The notes: generated from the letters alone by a model not told the origin. Shown: positions 46,033 through 55,000, numbered from the stretch's first letter. The stretch is DNA of 64,000 bases from Pseudomonadota bacterium (GCA_023388075.1 JAEWGX010000013.1:1-64000), one strand, 5' to 3'. Numbers and translations: made by a program.

Positions 46033-47622
46033 GTGATCCGCTATCTGCCTTTCGCGATCGTCATCCTGGCGACGGCCGTGCTCGGCGTCGCCTGGCTCGC
46101 GGGCGTGGCCTGGGGCGGCTGGGCCGTGATCACCGCGGCGCTCGCGGCCATCGGCATCCATGACCTGCTGCAGCCGCGCAGGGCCGTGCTGCGCAACTAT
46201 CCGCTGCTCGGCCACTTCCGCTACATGTTCGAATCGGTCCGGCCGGAGCTGCGCCAGTACCTCTTCGAATCCGATCTCGACGGCGTGCCGTTCAGCCGCC
46301 AGCAGCGCGCCATCGTCTATCAGCGGGCAAAGCGGGCGTTGGACAAGCGGCCCTTCGGCACGCAGCGGGACGTCTACCAGCCCGGGTTCGAATGGATCAA
46401 CCACTCGCTCACGCCGACGCAGGTGGCGAGCCACGACTTCCGGATCATGGTTGGCGGCCCCGCCTGCTCGGCCGCCTTCAGCCTGTCGGTGCTCAACATC
46501 TCGGCGATGAGCTTCGGCGCGCTGTCGGCCAACGCCATCGAGGCGCTCAACCGCGGCGCGAAGGCGGGGCGCTTCGCCCACGACACGGGAGAGGGCTCCA
46601 TCTCCAGCTATCACCGTCGCCACGGCGGTGACCTGATCTGGGAGATCGGCTCGGGCTACTTCGGCTGCCGCAACGACGACGGCTCCTTCAGCGAGTCGCG
46701 CTTCGTCGAGAACGCGCGCGACCCGCAGGTGAAAATGATCGAGCTCAAGCTGTCGCAGGGCGCCAAGCCCGGCCACGGCGGGGTGCTGCCCGGCCCGAAG
46801 GTGTCCGACGAGATCTCGCGCGCCCGCGGCGTGCCGGTCGGCATCGACTGCGTCTCGCCCGCCTCGCACTCCGCGTTCTCCACGCCCATCGGCCTGCTCG
46901 AATTCATCGCGCGGCTGCGCGAACTCTCCGGTGGCAAGCCCACCGGCTTCAAGCTCGCGATCGGCCATCCCTGGGAATGGTTCGCCATCGCCAAGGCGAT
47001 GCTCGCAACCGGCATCACGCCGGACTTCATCGTCGTCGACGGCAAGGAGGGCGGCACCGGCGCGGCGCCGCTGGAGTTCATGGATCGGGTGGGGGCGCCG
47101 ATGCACGAGGGCCTGCGCCTGGTGCACGACACGCTGGTCGGCCTGGACCTGCGCGGCCGCGTGCGGATCGGCGCGGCCGGCAAGATCATCACCGCCTTCG
47201 ATATCGCCCGCACCATGGCGATCGGGGCAGACTGGTGCAACTCCGCGCGCGGCTTCATGTTCGCCCTGGGCTGCATCCAGTCGCTGTCCTGCCATACCGA
47301 TCGCTGCCCGACCGGCGTTGCCACCCAGGACCGGGTGCGCGGCCGCGCGCTGGTGGTGCCGGACAAGGCCGAGCGGGTGGCAAGCTACCACCACAACACG
47401 CTGGCCGCGCTCGCGGAGCTGGTCGCCGCCGCCGGCCTGGCGCATCCCGGCGAGTTCCGGCCCCATCACGTCGTGCGACGGGTGACCGGTGAGCGGATCC
47501 AGCTCTTCTCGCACATCTTTCCCTCGTTGCAGCCGGGGGACCTGCTGGAAGGCAGGGCCGATTCCGCCGTCTATCGCTACTACTGGCCGATGGCCCAGGC
47601 CGAATCGTTCGCGCCGGCGTAG
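46033..47622 (+). CDS. FMN-binding glutamate synthase family protein (stand-alone GltB-like)
   Basis: This is a membrane-anchored homologue of the FMN/3Fe-4S domain of glutamate synthase, 529 residues. Two hydrophobic segments lie at about 5-22 and 27-45. The GltB-type barrel includes ISAMSFGALSANAIEALNRGA, the GHGGVLPGPKVSDEIS loop, DGKEGGTGAAP (FMN-phosphate binding) and the cluster motif with CIQSLSCHTDRCPTG. It lacks the glutaminase domain and the large GltB C-terminal helix, so it is not a full glutamate synthase; its reaction is unknown. The start is GTG with AGGG nearby. Confidence 0.88.
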   Translation: MIRYLPFAIVILATAVLGVAWLAGVAWGGWAVITAALAAIGIHDLLQPRRAVLRNYPLLGHFRYMFESVRPELRQYLFESDLDGVPFSRQQRAIVYQRAKRALDKRPFGTQRDVYQPGFEWINHSLTPTQVASHDFRIMVGGPACSAAFSLSVLNISAMSFGALSANAIEALNRGAKAGRFAHDTGEGSISSYHRRHGGDLIWEIGSGYFGCRNDDGSFSESRFVENARDPQVKMIELKLSQGAKPGHGGVLPGPKVSDEISRARGVPVGIDCVSPASHSAFSTPIGLLEFIARLRELSGGKPTGFKLAIGHPWEWFAIAKAMLATGITPDFIVVDGKEGGTGAAPLEFMDRVGAPMHEGLRLVHDTLVGLDLRGRVRIGAAGKIITAFDIARTMAIGADWCNSARGFMFALGCIQSLSCHTDRCPTGVATQDRVRGRALVVPDKAERVASYHHNTLAALAELVAAAGLAHPGEFRPHHVVRRVTGERIQLFSHIFPSLQPGDLLEGRADSAVYRYYWPMAQAESFAPA

Positions 47623-47664
47623 CGAGACAACCCGGCGCCCGGGGTGCAGGGCAGGCCCCGGTGC

Positions 47665-47670
47665 TAGCAT
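47665..47670 (+). promoter_or_regulatory. -10-like TAGCAT exactly six bases before purB ATG
   Basis: TAGCAT, six bases, then the purB ATG; no Shine-Dalgarno sequence. As for glcD and mnmA, this predicts transcription starting at the ATG itself. Confidence 0.4.
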
Positions 47671-47676
47671 TGCGCG

Positions 47677-49092
47677 ATGACCTCGCCACCCGCTCCCGCC
47701 GACCTGCCGACGGATTCGCACGCCGCGCTGGACGCGTCGCTCAACGCGCTCTCGCCGCTCGACGGGCGCTATGCCGCCAGGATGGCGCCGCTGCGCGCGC
47801 TCTGGTCGGAGGCCGCGTTCATGCGCCACCGGGTGCGGGTCGAGATCGAGTGGCTGATCGCGCTATCCGATGCCGGGCTGCCGGAGCTGGCGCCGTTCTC
47901 GGACGAGGCACGCGCCGCGCTGCAGGCGGTGGTGGCGGACTTCGGCGACGACGAGGCTCGCGCGATCAAGGCGCTGGAGCGGCGAACCAACCACGACGTC
48001 AAGGCGGTGGAGTACTTCCTCAAGGAGCGCTTCGCCGACCAGCCGGAGATCGCGGCGGCCGCGGAGTTCATCCACTTCGCGTGCACCTCCGAGGACATCA
48101 ACAACACCGCCCACGGGCTGATGCTGCGCGCCGCGCGCGACGAGGTGGTGCTGCCCGCGATCGACCGCATCGTCGAGGCGTTGCGTCAGCTCGCGCATCG
48201 GTACGCCGCGCTGCCGATGCTCTCGCGCACCCACGGGCAGCCGGCCTCGCCGACTACGCTCGGCAAGGAGCTCGCCAACGTGGTGGTGCGGCTGCGCGGC
48301 GCGCGCCGTCGCGCCGCCGCGGTGGTCATCCTCGGCAAGATGAACGGCGCGGTCGGCAACTACAACGCCCATCTCGCCGCGTGCCCCGAGGTCGACTGGG
48401 AGACCTTCGCCCGCGGGGTCGTCCAGGACGAGCTCGGCCTGCAGTTCAACCCCATGACCACGCAGATCGAGCCGCACGACTACATGGCCGACCTGTTCCA
48501 CGCGCTGGTCGCGGTCAACACGGTGCTGATCGACCTCGACCGCGACCTGTGGGGCTACATCTCGCTCGGCTACTTCCGGCAGACGCTGAAGGAGGGCGAG
48601 GTCGGCTCCTCCACCATGCCGCACAAGGTCAACCCGATCGACTTCGAGAACTCGGAGGGGAACCTCGGCCTGGCGAACGCACTGCTCGGCCATCTGGCGC
48701 AGAAGCTGCCGATCAGCCGCTGGCAGCGGGACCTGACGGACTCGACGGTGCTGCGCAACGTCGGCGTCGCGCTCGGCTATTCGCTGCTCGCCTACGATTC
48801 CTGCCTGCGCGGGCTGGGCAAGCTGGAGGCCGACCCGGAACGGCTCGCGAGGGACCTGGACGACAACTGGGAAGTGCTGGCCGAGCCGATCCAGACGGTG
48901 ATGCGCCGCTACGGCGTCGAGCAGCCGTACGAGAAGCTGAAGGACCTCACCCGCGGCCAGGCGGTGGGTCGCGCGCGCATGGCCGCGTTCATCGCCCAGC
49001 TGGAGATTCCGCAGGCGGCGCGTGACCGCCTTCTCGCGCTCACGCCCGCCACCTATCTGGGCAAGGCGGCGGAGCTCGCCCGCGCGGTCTAG
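47677..49092 (+). CDS. purB: Adenylosuccinate lyase
   Basis: PurB cleaves SAICAR and adenylosuccinate to release fumarate in purine synthesis. The 471-residue protein has the fumarase-superfamily signature GSSTMPHKVNP (310-320) with the catalytic Ser in its flexible loop, the TSEDINN motif (138-143) and RTHGQPASPTT with a catalytic-region His near 186. It belongs to the long E. coli type, with an N-terminal extension of about 15 residues. A -10-like hexamer six bases before the ATG suggests its own leaderless transcript despite the upstream GltB-like gene only 54 bases away. Confidence 0.96.
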   Translation: MTSPPAPADLPTDSHAALDASLNALSPLDGRYAARMAPLRALWSEAAFMRHRVRVEIEWLIALSDAGLPELAPFSDEARAALQAVVADFGDDEARAIKALERRTNHDVKAVEYFLKERFADQPEIAAAAEFIHFACTSEDINNTAHGLMLRAARDEVVLPAIDRIVEALRQLAHRYAALPMLSRTHGQPASPTTLGKELANVVVRLRGARRRAAAVVILGKMNGAVGNYNAHLAACPEVDWETFARGVVQDELGLQFNPMTTQIEPHDYMADLFHALVAVNTVLIDLDRDLWGYISLGYFRQTLKEGEVGSSTMPHKVNPIDFENSEGNLGLANALLGHLAQKLPISRWQRDLTDSTVLRNVGVALGYSLLAYDSCLRGLGKLEADPERLARDLDDNWEVLAEPIQTVMRRYGVEQPYEKLKDLTRGQAVGRARMAAFIAQLEIPQAARDRLLALTPATYLGKAAELARAV

Positions 49093-49148
49093 GCGGCGCA
49101 GCCGGCCCTGGGCGTCACCGGCCCCCGGGACCGCCTGGCCCGATCCAT

Positions 49149-49167
49149 CCGGGGAATCCCACCCCGG
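49149..49167 (+). terminator. Hairpin downstream of purB
   Basis: CCGGGG and CCCCGG form a six-base stem around a seven-base loop about 57 bases after the purB stop and before the next promoter. No U-tract follows, so the terminator call is tentative. Confidence 0.3.
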
Positions 49168-49186
49168 TCGGCGCGTTCCGTCGTGC

Positions 49187-49218
49187 TAGATTGCGATCCG
49201 GCCGGAGGGCTTCCGGCC
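49187..49218 (+). promoter_or_regulatory. -10 element and 5' hairpin of the cytochrome c' gene
   Basis: TAGATT (49187-49192) would place transcription start near 49199. A perfect seven-base hairpin (GGCCGGA/TCCGGCC, five-base loop, 49200-49218) begins at that base. A stem at the very 5' end often protects mRNA from decay. Confidence 0.4.
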
Positions 49219-49253
49219 AGCTCGCCTCAACCACAGGATCGACCTATCCCGTC

Positions 49254-49715
49254 ATGAAGAAGAGTCTCATTGCCATCGCCCTCGCAGCCGGCGTGACCGG
49301 GCTGCCGTTGCTTTCCGGCGCGCACCAGTTCTCCAAGGCCGAGGACGCGATCAAGTACCGTCAGAGCGCGCTGTTCATCATGGGCCAACACACCAGCCTG
49401 ATCGGCGCGATGGTGAACGACCGGATTCCGTTCGACGCGGAGCAGGCGAAGGCGAGCGCGGACATCATCGGGCTGGTCGGCACGTTGCCCTGGCATGGCT
49501 TCGTGCCGGGTTCGGACAAGGGCGCCCCCACCAAGGCGCGCCCCGAAGTCTGGAGCAACCCCGACAAGTTCGACGCCGCCAAGGAGCGGTTGCTCACCGT
49601 GCTGCCCAAGCTCGCCACCGCCGCCGGCACCGGCGACAAGGGCCAGCTGCGGCAGGCCTTCGGGGAAACCGGCGCCGCCTGCAAGAACTGCCACGACGAC
49701 TTCCGCGCCCGCTGA
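49254..49715 (+). CDS. Cytochrome c' (class II c-type cytochrome)
   Basis: This is a periplasmic four-helix-bundle haem protein of 153 residues. It has a Sec signal peptide (about 1-22, MKKSLIAIALAAGVTGLPLL then SGA) and the single haem site CKNCH near the C-terminus (about 143-147), the position that defines class II cytochromes. Members bind NO or serve as electron carriers. The start is the ATG giving MKK. The gene is convergent with a b561-type cytochrome b, 30 bases away, a pairing often seen for the two proteins. Confidence 0.92.
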   Translation: MKKSLIAIALAAGVTGLPLLSGAHQFSKAEDAIKYRQSALFIMGQHTSLIGAMVNDRIPFDAEQAKASADIIGLVGTLPWHGFVPGSDKGAPTKARPEVWSNPDKFDAAKERLLTVLPKLATAAGTGDKGQLRQAFGETGAACKNCHDDFRAR

Positions 49716-49744
49716 TCGCGGGCGTACGCCGGCCTCCGCGCGCC

Positions 49745-50497
49745 TCAGGCGGGCCAGCGCACGATCGTCGTCACCGCCGCCGCGGCGATCGCGGCGGCAA
49801 TCACGGCCCGCAGCAGGACGCCGGCGTCGTCACGCGCGGCAAGCGCAGCGGGGTCCGGCACCGCCGCGTGCGGCGCGACCAGCTTGTCGCCCACCAGCAT
49901 CGGCTTGACCAGCGAGCGGCGGCGAACCAGCCGATAGAAGAGCAGCGCCAGCAGGTGCAGCCCCACCAGGACCAGGATCACGTTCTGGTTGAAGTGATGC
50001 ACCCGGCTCGCGTTGTCGATCGTCGCGCCGGAGACCATCCGGGCGAGCGGGCCTTCGGTCGCGATCTGGTCCGAGGTGAAGAGGCCGGTGGTGGCCTGGA
50101 CCGCGATGGCGAGCAGCATCGCGAAGACCGAGAGAGCGCCGAGCGGCGAGTGACCCAGCACCTGGGGCGCCTCGGGTCCGCCACGCAGATAGGCCACCAG
50201 GCGGGAGGGTGCGTGCACGAAGCTCGCGAAGCGCGCATAGCGCGGCCCCACGACCCCCCACAGGATCCGGAAGATCAGCAGGCCGAGGGCGGCATAGCCG
50301 AAGCGGAAGTGCCAGTCCATCCAGTAGCCGCCCGCCTTGACGCTCACGAACGAGCCGAGGAGACAGAGCACCAGCAGCCAGTGGAAGAGGCGAAGCGGCC
50401 GGTCCCAGACCCGTACCGGCACCGCCCGGCCGGCGTCGCCCCCTGGCAAGGAGGGGCCACCGCCCGCAACGCTCTCAGGGGAGCTCGACGCCGGCAT
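49745..50497 (-). CDS. Cytochrome b561-type membrane protein (prokaryotic cyt b)
   Basis: This is a di-haem inner-membrane electron carrier of 250 residues. It begins with the family stretch VRVWDRPLRLFHWLLV and has four to five hydrophobic segments. Likely haem-ligand His residues are in RLFHWLL, MDWHFRFGYA, RVHHFNQNVI and GLHLLAL. Such proteins exchange electrons between quinol and a periplasmic cytochrome c, so the convergent cytochrome c' is a natural partner. The C-terminus has a final hydrophobic helix. Its 5' end overlaps the end of secF on the same strand by 23 bases. Confidence 0.9.
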   Translation of the reverse strand: MPASSSPESVAGGGPSLPGGDAGRAVPVRVWDRPLRLFHWLLVLCLLGSFVSVKAGGYWMDWHFRFGYAALGLLIFRILWGVVGPRYARFASFVHAPSRLVAYLRGGPEAPQVLGHSPLGALSVFAMLLAIAVQATTGLFTSDQIATEGPLARMVSGATIDNASRVHHFNQNVILVLVGLHLLALLFYRLVRRRSLVKPMLVGDKLVAPHAAVPDPAALAARDDAGVLLRAVIAAAIAAAAVTTIVRWPA

Positions 50498-51419
50498 CGT
50501 CCTTGCGCTTGGCGGGCTTGAGCAGGTCCTCGCGCTTCACCCCGAGCCACATGGCGAGCGCCGCTGCCACGAAGATCGACGAATAGATCCCGAAGCAGAT
50601 GCCGATCGTGAGCGCCACCGCGAAGTAGTGCAGCGACGGGCCGCCGAAGAGCAGCATGGACAGCACCACGATCTGCGTCGAGCCGTGGGTGATGACGGTC
50701 CGCGACATGGTGCTGGTGATGGCATGGTCCAGCACCTGCGGGGTCGTCATGTTGCGCGCGCGGCGCTCGCGGAACTTCTCGCGCACCCGGTCGAAGATGA
50801 TCACCGACTCGTTGACCGAATAGCCGAGCACCGCCAGGACCGCGGCCAGCACCGACAGCGAGAACTCCCACTGGAAGGCCGCGAAGAAGCCCAGGATGAT
50901 GACCACGTCGTGCAGGTTGGCGATGATGGCCGAGACCGCGTACTTCCACTCGAAGCGGATGGCGAGATAGATGATGATGCCGACGATCACCAACAGCAGG
51001 GCGAGCGCTCCGTCGGTGGCGAGCTCCTTGCCCACCTGGGGTCCGACGAACTCGCTGCGCCGCAGCTCCACCGACGGATCCACTGCCTTGAGCGCTTCCG
51101 TCACCTGTGCCGCCTGCTGCTCGGAGGTCACGCCCTCGCGCAGCGGCAGCCGGATCAGCACGTCCCGCGACGTGCCGAAGTTCTGCACCTGCGCGTCCTC
51201 GAAGCCGAGCCCGGCAACGGTGGCCCGAGCCTTCTCCAGGTCCGCCGTCTCCGCATAGGTGACTTCCATCACCGTGCCGCCGGTGAACTCCACCGAGAGG
51301 TGCAAGCCCCGAAACGCCAGGAAGCCGACCGCGAGCACGAACAAGGCGATCGAAATCCCATTGAGGACCGGCGCGTTGCGCATGAAGGGGATGTCCCCCT
51401 TGATCCGGAAGAATTCCAT
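50475..51419 (-). CDS. secF: Protein translocase subunit SecF
   Basis: SecF joins SecD to drive the later stages of Sec export using the proton gradient. The 314-residue protein has six hydrophobic segments, the N-terminal FLAFRGLHLSVEFTGGTVMEV segment (in two blocks) and the RND-like motif in GYSVNESVIIFDRVREKFRE. It follows secD by 58 bases. The C-terminal tail (KREDLLKPAKRKDDAG) is basic and cytoplasmic. Confidence 0.96.
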   Translation of the reverse strand: MEFFRIKGDIPFMRNAPVLNGISIALFVLAVGFLAFRGLHLSVEFTGGTVMEVTYAETADLEKARATVAGLGFEDAQVQNFGTSRDVLIRLPLREGVTSEQQAAQVTEALKAVDPSVELRRSEFVGPQVGKELATDGALALLLVIVGIIIYLAIRFEWKYAVSAIIANLHDVVIILGFFAAFQWEFSLSVLAAVLAVLGYSVNESVIIFDRVREKFRERRARNMTTPQVLDHAITSTMSRTVITHGSTQIVVLSMLLFGGPSLHYFAVALTIGICFGIYSSIFVAAALAMWLGVKREDLLKPAKRKDDAGVELP

Positions 51420-51477
51420 GTCAGTGGCGCTCGGCCGCCCGGAGGGGCAGCGATCGGAGTGAAGGTGGGCGTCTCAT

Positions 51478-53343
51478 TCAGCCTCCCGTGGATCCGGCCG
51501 GCTGCCAGACCGTCCCGATCGACAGGCGCGCGAGCCGCTTGCGTCCGCCATACCAGAGGTTGACCAGGCCGCGGGAGAAGAACACCGCGGAGAACATCGA
51601 CGTGAGGATGCCCAGGCAGTGAACCACGGCGAAGCCCTTCACCGGGCCCGAGCCGAAGGCGAGCAGGGCGACGCCGGCGATCAGGGTGGTCACGTTGGCG
51701 TCGAGAATGGTGGCCCAGGCCCGCTCGTAGCCGAGGTTGATCGCCTGCTGCGGCGAGAGCCCGTGGCGCAGCTCCTCGCGGATCCGCTCGTTGATCAGCA
51801 CGTTGGCATCGATCGCCATGCCGAGGGTGAGCGCGATCGCCGCCATGCCGGGCAAGGTGAGGGTGGCCTGCAGCAGCGAGAGCAGCGCGACCAGCAGCAT
51901 CAGGTTGAACGAGAGCGAGAGCGCCGAGAACAGCCCGAACAGGGCGTAGTACGCCGTCATGAATGCCGCGATGGCGATGAAGCCCCACAGCACGGAGTCG
52001 AAGCCCTTCTCGATGTTTTCCGCCCCCAGGCTCGGCCCGATGGTGCGCTCCTCGATGATCTCCATCGGCGCGGCGAGCGCGCCGGCTCGCAGCAGGAGCG
52101 CCGTGTCGTTGGCATTCTGCGAGGTGCCCATGCCGGTGATCTGGAAGCGCGAGCCGAGCTCGGACTGGATGGTGGCGACGGTCAGGACCTCCCCCCGGCC
52201 CTTCTCGAAGAGCACCACCGCCATCGGCTTCTTGATGTTGGCGCGGGAAACCTCGCGCAGGCGGCGGCCACCGGATTCGTTCAGGTTGACCGCCACGGCC
52301 GGCTGCTGGTTCTCGTCGAAGGTGGCCGCCGCGCCGGTGAGCTGCTCGCCGGTGAAGATCGGTTCCTTCCTGAGCACCACCGGCGCGCCGCGGCCCTGGC
52401 GGAACAGCTCGGATCCGAACGGCACCGGTCCCTGGCCAAGCACCGCCTGCTGTGCTTCGGCCGAAAGATCCACCAGCCGCGCCTCCAGGGTGGCGGTGCG
52501 ACCGAGGATGTCCTTCGCGCGGGCGGTGTCCTGCACGCCGGGTAGTTGCACGACGATCCGGTCCAAGCCCTGGCGCTGGATCACCGGCTCGGCCACGCCG
52601 AGCTCGTTGATCCGGTTGTTCAGCGTCGTGATGTTCTGCTGCAGCGACGAGTCGATGAAGGCCTGCTTCGCCGTGTCGGTCAGCGTCGCGATCAGCGCCA
52701 GGTCGGTGCCGCTGCCTTGGGGTACGAGCTGCAGGTCCGGCTGGTTGTCGCGCAGCAGGGCACGGGCGCGATCCCGTGTCTCCTCCTCGCGAAAGCGAAT
52801 GGTGATCGAATCGGCGCCGGGCTGGATGCCCGCGTGGCGCACGTTGCGGTCGCGCAGCAGGCCGCGGATGTCCGCGACGGCGGTCTCGAGGCGCTTGGAG
52901 AGCGCCTCGCGGGTATCCACCTGCATCAGGAAGTGCACGCCGCCGCGCAGGTCGAGGCCGAGGTACATCGGCAGGGCGCCGAGCCGGGTCAGCCATTGCG
53001 GCGAGCTGCTCAGCAGATTGAGCGCCGCGATGTAGGTCGGGTCCGCGGGATCGGGGTTGAGCGCCTTCTCCAGCACGTCGCGCGCGCGCAGCTGCAGGTC
53101 GGGCGTCGCGAAGCGGACCTTCACCGAGTTCGCGTCGCGCAGCACGCCGGTATCGGGGACGTTGGCCGCCTGCAGCGCATCGAGGACCGCGCGCTGGGTG
53201 TCCTCGTCGACCTTGACCGTCGCCTTGAGGCTCGAGACCTGGACGGCGGGCGACTCCCCGAAGAAGTTGGGCAGCGTGAAGATCACCCCGAAGATCAGGG
53301 CGATCAAGATGACGACGTAGCGCCAGGCTGGATATCGGTTCAC
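51478..53343 (-). CDS. secD: Protein translocase subunit SecD
   Basis: SecD is the larger partner of SecF; its periplasmic P1 domain captures emerging proteins. The 621-residue protein has an N-terminal helix (about 10-26), the periplasmic domain with YLGLDLRGGVHFLMQVD, and five C-terminal helices including AIDANVLINERIREELR with the conserved Asp of the proton path. It starts at GTG. Gene order yajC-secD-secF is the standard one. Confidence 0.96.
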   Translation of the reverse strand: MNRYPAWRYVVILIALIFGVIFTLPNFFGESPAVQVSSLKATVKVDEDTQRAVLDALQAANVPDTGVLRDANSVKVRFATPDLQLRARDVLEKALNPDPADPTYIAALNLLSSSPQWLTRLGALPMYLGLDLRGGVHFLMQVDTREALSKRLETAVADIRGLLRDRNVRHAGIQPGADSITIRFREEETRDRARALLRDNQPDLQLVPQGSGTDLALIATLTDTAKQAFIDSSLQQNITTLNNRINELGVAEPVIQRQGLDRIVVQLPGVQDTARAKDILGRTATLEARLVDLSAEAQQAVLGQGPVPFGSELFRQGRGAPVVLRKEPIFTGEQLTGAAATFDENQQPAVAVNLNESGGRRLREVSRANIKKPMAVVLFEKGRGEVLTVATIQSELGSRFQITGMGTSQNANDTALLLRAGALAAPMEIIEERTIGPSLGAENIEKGFDSVLWGFIAIAAFMTAYYALFGLFSALSLSFNLMLLVALLSLLQATLTLPGMAAIALTLGMAIDANVLINERIREELRHGLSPQQAINLGYERAWATILDANVTTLIAGVALLAFGSGPVKGFAVVHCLGILTSMFSAVFFSRGLVNLWYGGRKRLARLSIGTVWQPAGSTGG

Positions 53344-53422
53344 TCGTACTGCCTTGGTTCGGCCAGGGGGAGACGCACCAGCGGCTCGGCCACGTCAGCC
53401 TCCGGTCGGATCGACCCGGCGG

Positions 53423-53755
53423 CTAGATCGCCTTGATGGTGCCCTTGGGCAGCAAGGTCTGCACCGAGGCCTTCTGGAAGTGCATCTCGATCGGCTTGTC
53501 GCCCTGCATCGCCACCTCCATGGTGACGTAGCCCTCGCCCACCTTGTTGATCCGGCCCACGACGCCACCGGCGGTGATGACCTCGTCGCCCTTCTGCAGC
53601 GCGCCGAGCATGGTCCGATGCTCCTTGGCCCGCTTCATCTGCGGCCGGATCATCAGGAAGTAGAGCACCACGAACATGAGGATGATCGGCAGGAAGCCGA
53701 GCAGTTGGCCTTCGGCGCCCCCGGCCCCCTGGGCGTAAGCGTTGGAAATGAACAC
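53423..53755 (-). CDS. yajC: Preprotein translocase subunit YajC
   Basis: YajC is the small single-helix accessory subunit of SecDF-YajC. The 110-residue protein has one membrane segment (about 20-40, FLPIILMFVVLYFLMIRPQ) followed by the conserved QMKRAKEHRTMLGALQKGDEVITAGG cytoplasmic domain (given here in parts). It starts at GTG behind a GAGGTG ribosome-binding site. It leads the yajC-secD-secF operon behind a consensus -10 element. Confidence 0.95.
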   Translation of the reverse strand: MFISNAYAQGAGGAEGQLLGFLPIILMFVVLYFLMIRPQMKRAKEHRTMLGALQKGDEVITAGGVVGRINKVGEGYVTMEVAMQGDKPIEMHFQKASVQTLLPKGTIKAI

Positions 53756-53784
53756 GGTCGCACCTCGTTCGTGGAATCGCGGGG

Positions 53785-53790
53785 ATTATA
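53785..53790 (-). promoter_or_regulatory. Consensus TATAAT -10 upstream of yajC
   Basis: TATAAT on the minus strand, about 30 bases before the yajC start, is a perfect -10 in a region of nearly pure G and C. No clear -35 is seen 17 bases upstream. Confidence 0.45.
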
Positions 53791-53851
53791 ACGACGCCGC
53801 GGCCGCGGGCCGCGGGCGGGCGAGTGGGGAACCCCACAATCGCGTGCGGGG

Positions 53852-53889
53852 CCTCGATCGATCCCGGCGGCCTCAATCGATCCCGGCCG
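53852..53889. repeat. Imperfect 19-base tandem duplication at the end of tgt
   Basis: Two copies of CCTCRATCGATCCCGGCSG lie head to tail. One holds the last codons and stop of tgt, the other lies just beyond it, so the 3' end of the gene seems to have been duplicated. Confidence 0.6.
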
Positions 53890-55000
53890 CTCTCGCGCGC
53901 AGGAACTCCGCCTGGAATGCCTGGTAGCGCCCGGCGGCGATCGCCTCGCGCGCCCGGCGGACGAGGTCCAGGTAGAAATGCAGGTTGTGCACCGTCGCCA
54001 GGTGCGCTCCCAGGATCTCGTTCACCCGCTGCAGGTGGTGCAGGTAGGCGCGCGAGAAGCCGCTGCAGGTGGTGCAGCCGCACGAGGGGTCGAGCGGGCG
54101 CTCGTCCGCGCGGTAGCGCGCGTTGCGGATCTTGAGGTCCCCGGCCCGGGTGAACAGCCAGCCGTTGCGCGCGTTGCGCGTCGGCATCACGCAGTCGAAC
54201 ATGTCGATTCCCATGCCGATGCCGGCCACGATGTCCTCCGGGGTGCCCACGCCCATCAGGTAGCGGGGCTTGTCCGCGGGCAGGCGCGTGCTGCAGTGCG
54301 ACAGGATGCGCATCATGTCGGCTTTCGGCTCGCCCACGGAGAGGCCGCCGATCGCCAGGCCGTCGAACCCCATCTCCAGCAGGCCGCCGAGCGATTCGTC
54401 GCGCAGGTGCTCGAACATGCCGCCCTGCACGATGCCGAACAGCGCGTTCGGATTCTCCAGCCGGTCGAACTCGGCGCGGCAGCGACGCGCCCAGCGCAGC
54501 GAGAGCCGCATCGACGTCGCCGCCTCGGCCTCGGTGGCCGGCCTGTCGCCGATGCGGTACGGCGTGCATTCGTCGAACACCATCACGATGTCCGAGGCGA
54601 GCGAGCGCTGCACCTGCATCGAGACCTCCGGCGTGAGCAGGAGCCGGTCGCCGTTGATCGGCGAGGCGAAGCGCACGCCTTCCTCCCCTATCTTGCGCAG
54701 GTCGCCGAGGCTCCAGACCTGGAACCCGCCGGAATCGGTGAGGATCGGCCGCGACCAGCCGTTGAACCGGTGCAGCCCGCCGAACCTGTCGAGGATCTCC
54801 ACGCCGGGACGCAGCCAGAGGTGAAACGTGTTGCCCAGGATGATCTGGGCGCCGACGGCCTCGAGGTCCGAAGGGGACATCGCCTTCACCGCGCCGTAGG
54901 TGCCTACCGGCATGAAGATGGGCGTCTGCACGCGGCCGTGCGCGAGGTCGAGCGTGGCGGCACGGGCGGTCCCGTCGGTGGCGTGGACTTCGAACTTCAT
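53873..55000 (-). CDS. tgt: tRNA-guanine transglycosylase
   Basis: Tgt exchanges G34 for preQ1 in the queuosine pathway. The 375-residue protein has the catalytic Asp in ILTDSGGFQVWSLG, the second active Asp in GIDMFDCVMPTRNARNG and the zinc site C-x-C-x2-C with a later His (PSCGCTTCSGFSRAYLHHL). The start is the ATG whose ATGA overlaps the queA stop by four bases. It is co-transcribed with queA, the next enzyme of queuosine synthesis. Confidence 0.96.
   Translation of the reverse strand: MKFEVHATDGTARAATLDLAHGRVQTPIFMPVGTYGAVKAMSPSDLEAVGAQIILGNTFHLWLRPGVEILDRFGGLHRFNGWSRPILTDSGGFQVWSLGDLRKIGEEGVRFASPINGDRLLLTPEVSMQVQRSLASDIVMVFDECTPYRIGDRPATEAEAATSMRLSLRWARRCRAEFDRLENPNALFGIVQGGMFEHLRDESLGGLLEMGFDGLAIGGLSVGEPKADMMRILSHCSTRLPADKPRYLMGVGTPEDIVAGIGMGIDMFDCVMPTRNARNGWLFTRAGDLKIRNARYRADERPLDPSCGCTTCSGFSRAYLHHLQRVNEILGAHLATVHNLHFYLDLVRRAREAIAAGRYQAFQAEFLRARAAGID

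Noticed and set aside
45076..47829. A 917-codon minus-strand open frame opposite the GltB-like gene
   Set aside because: It is antisense to a gene with intact FMN and iron-sulfur motifs; its translation shows only GC-driven His/Arg/Gly-rich sequence.
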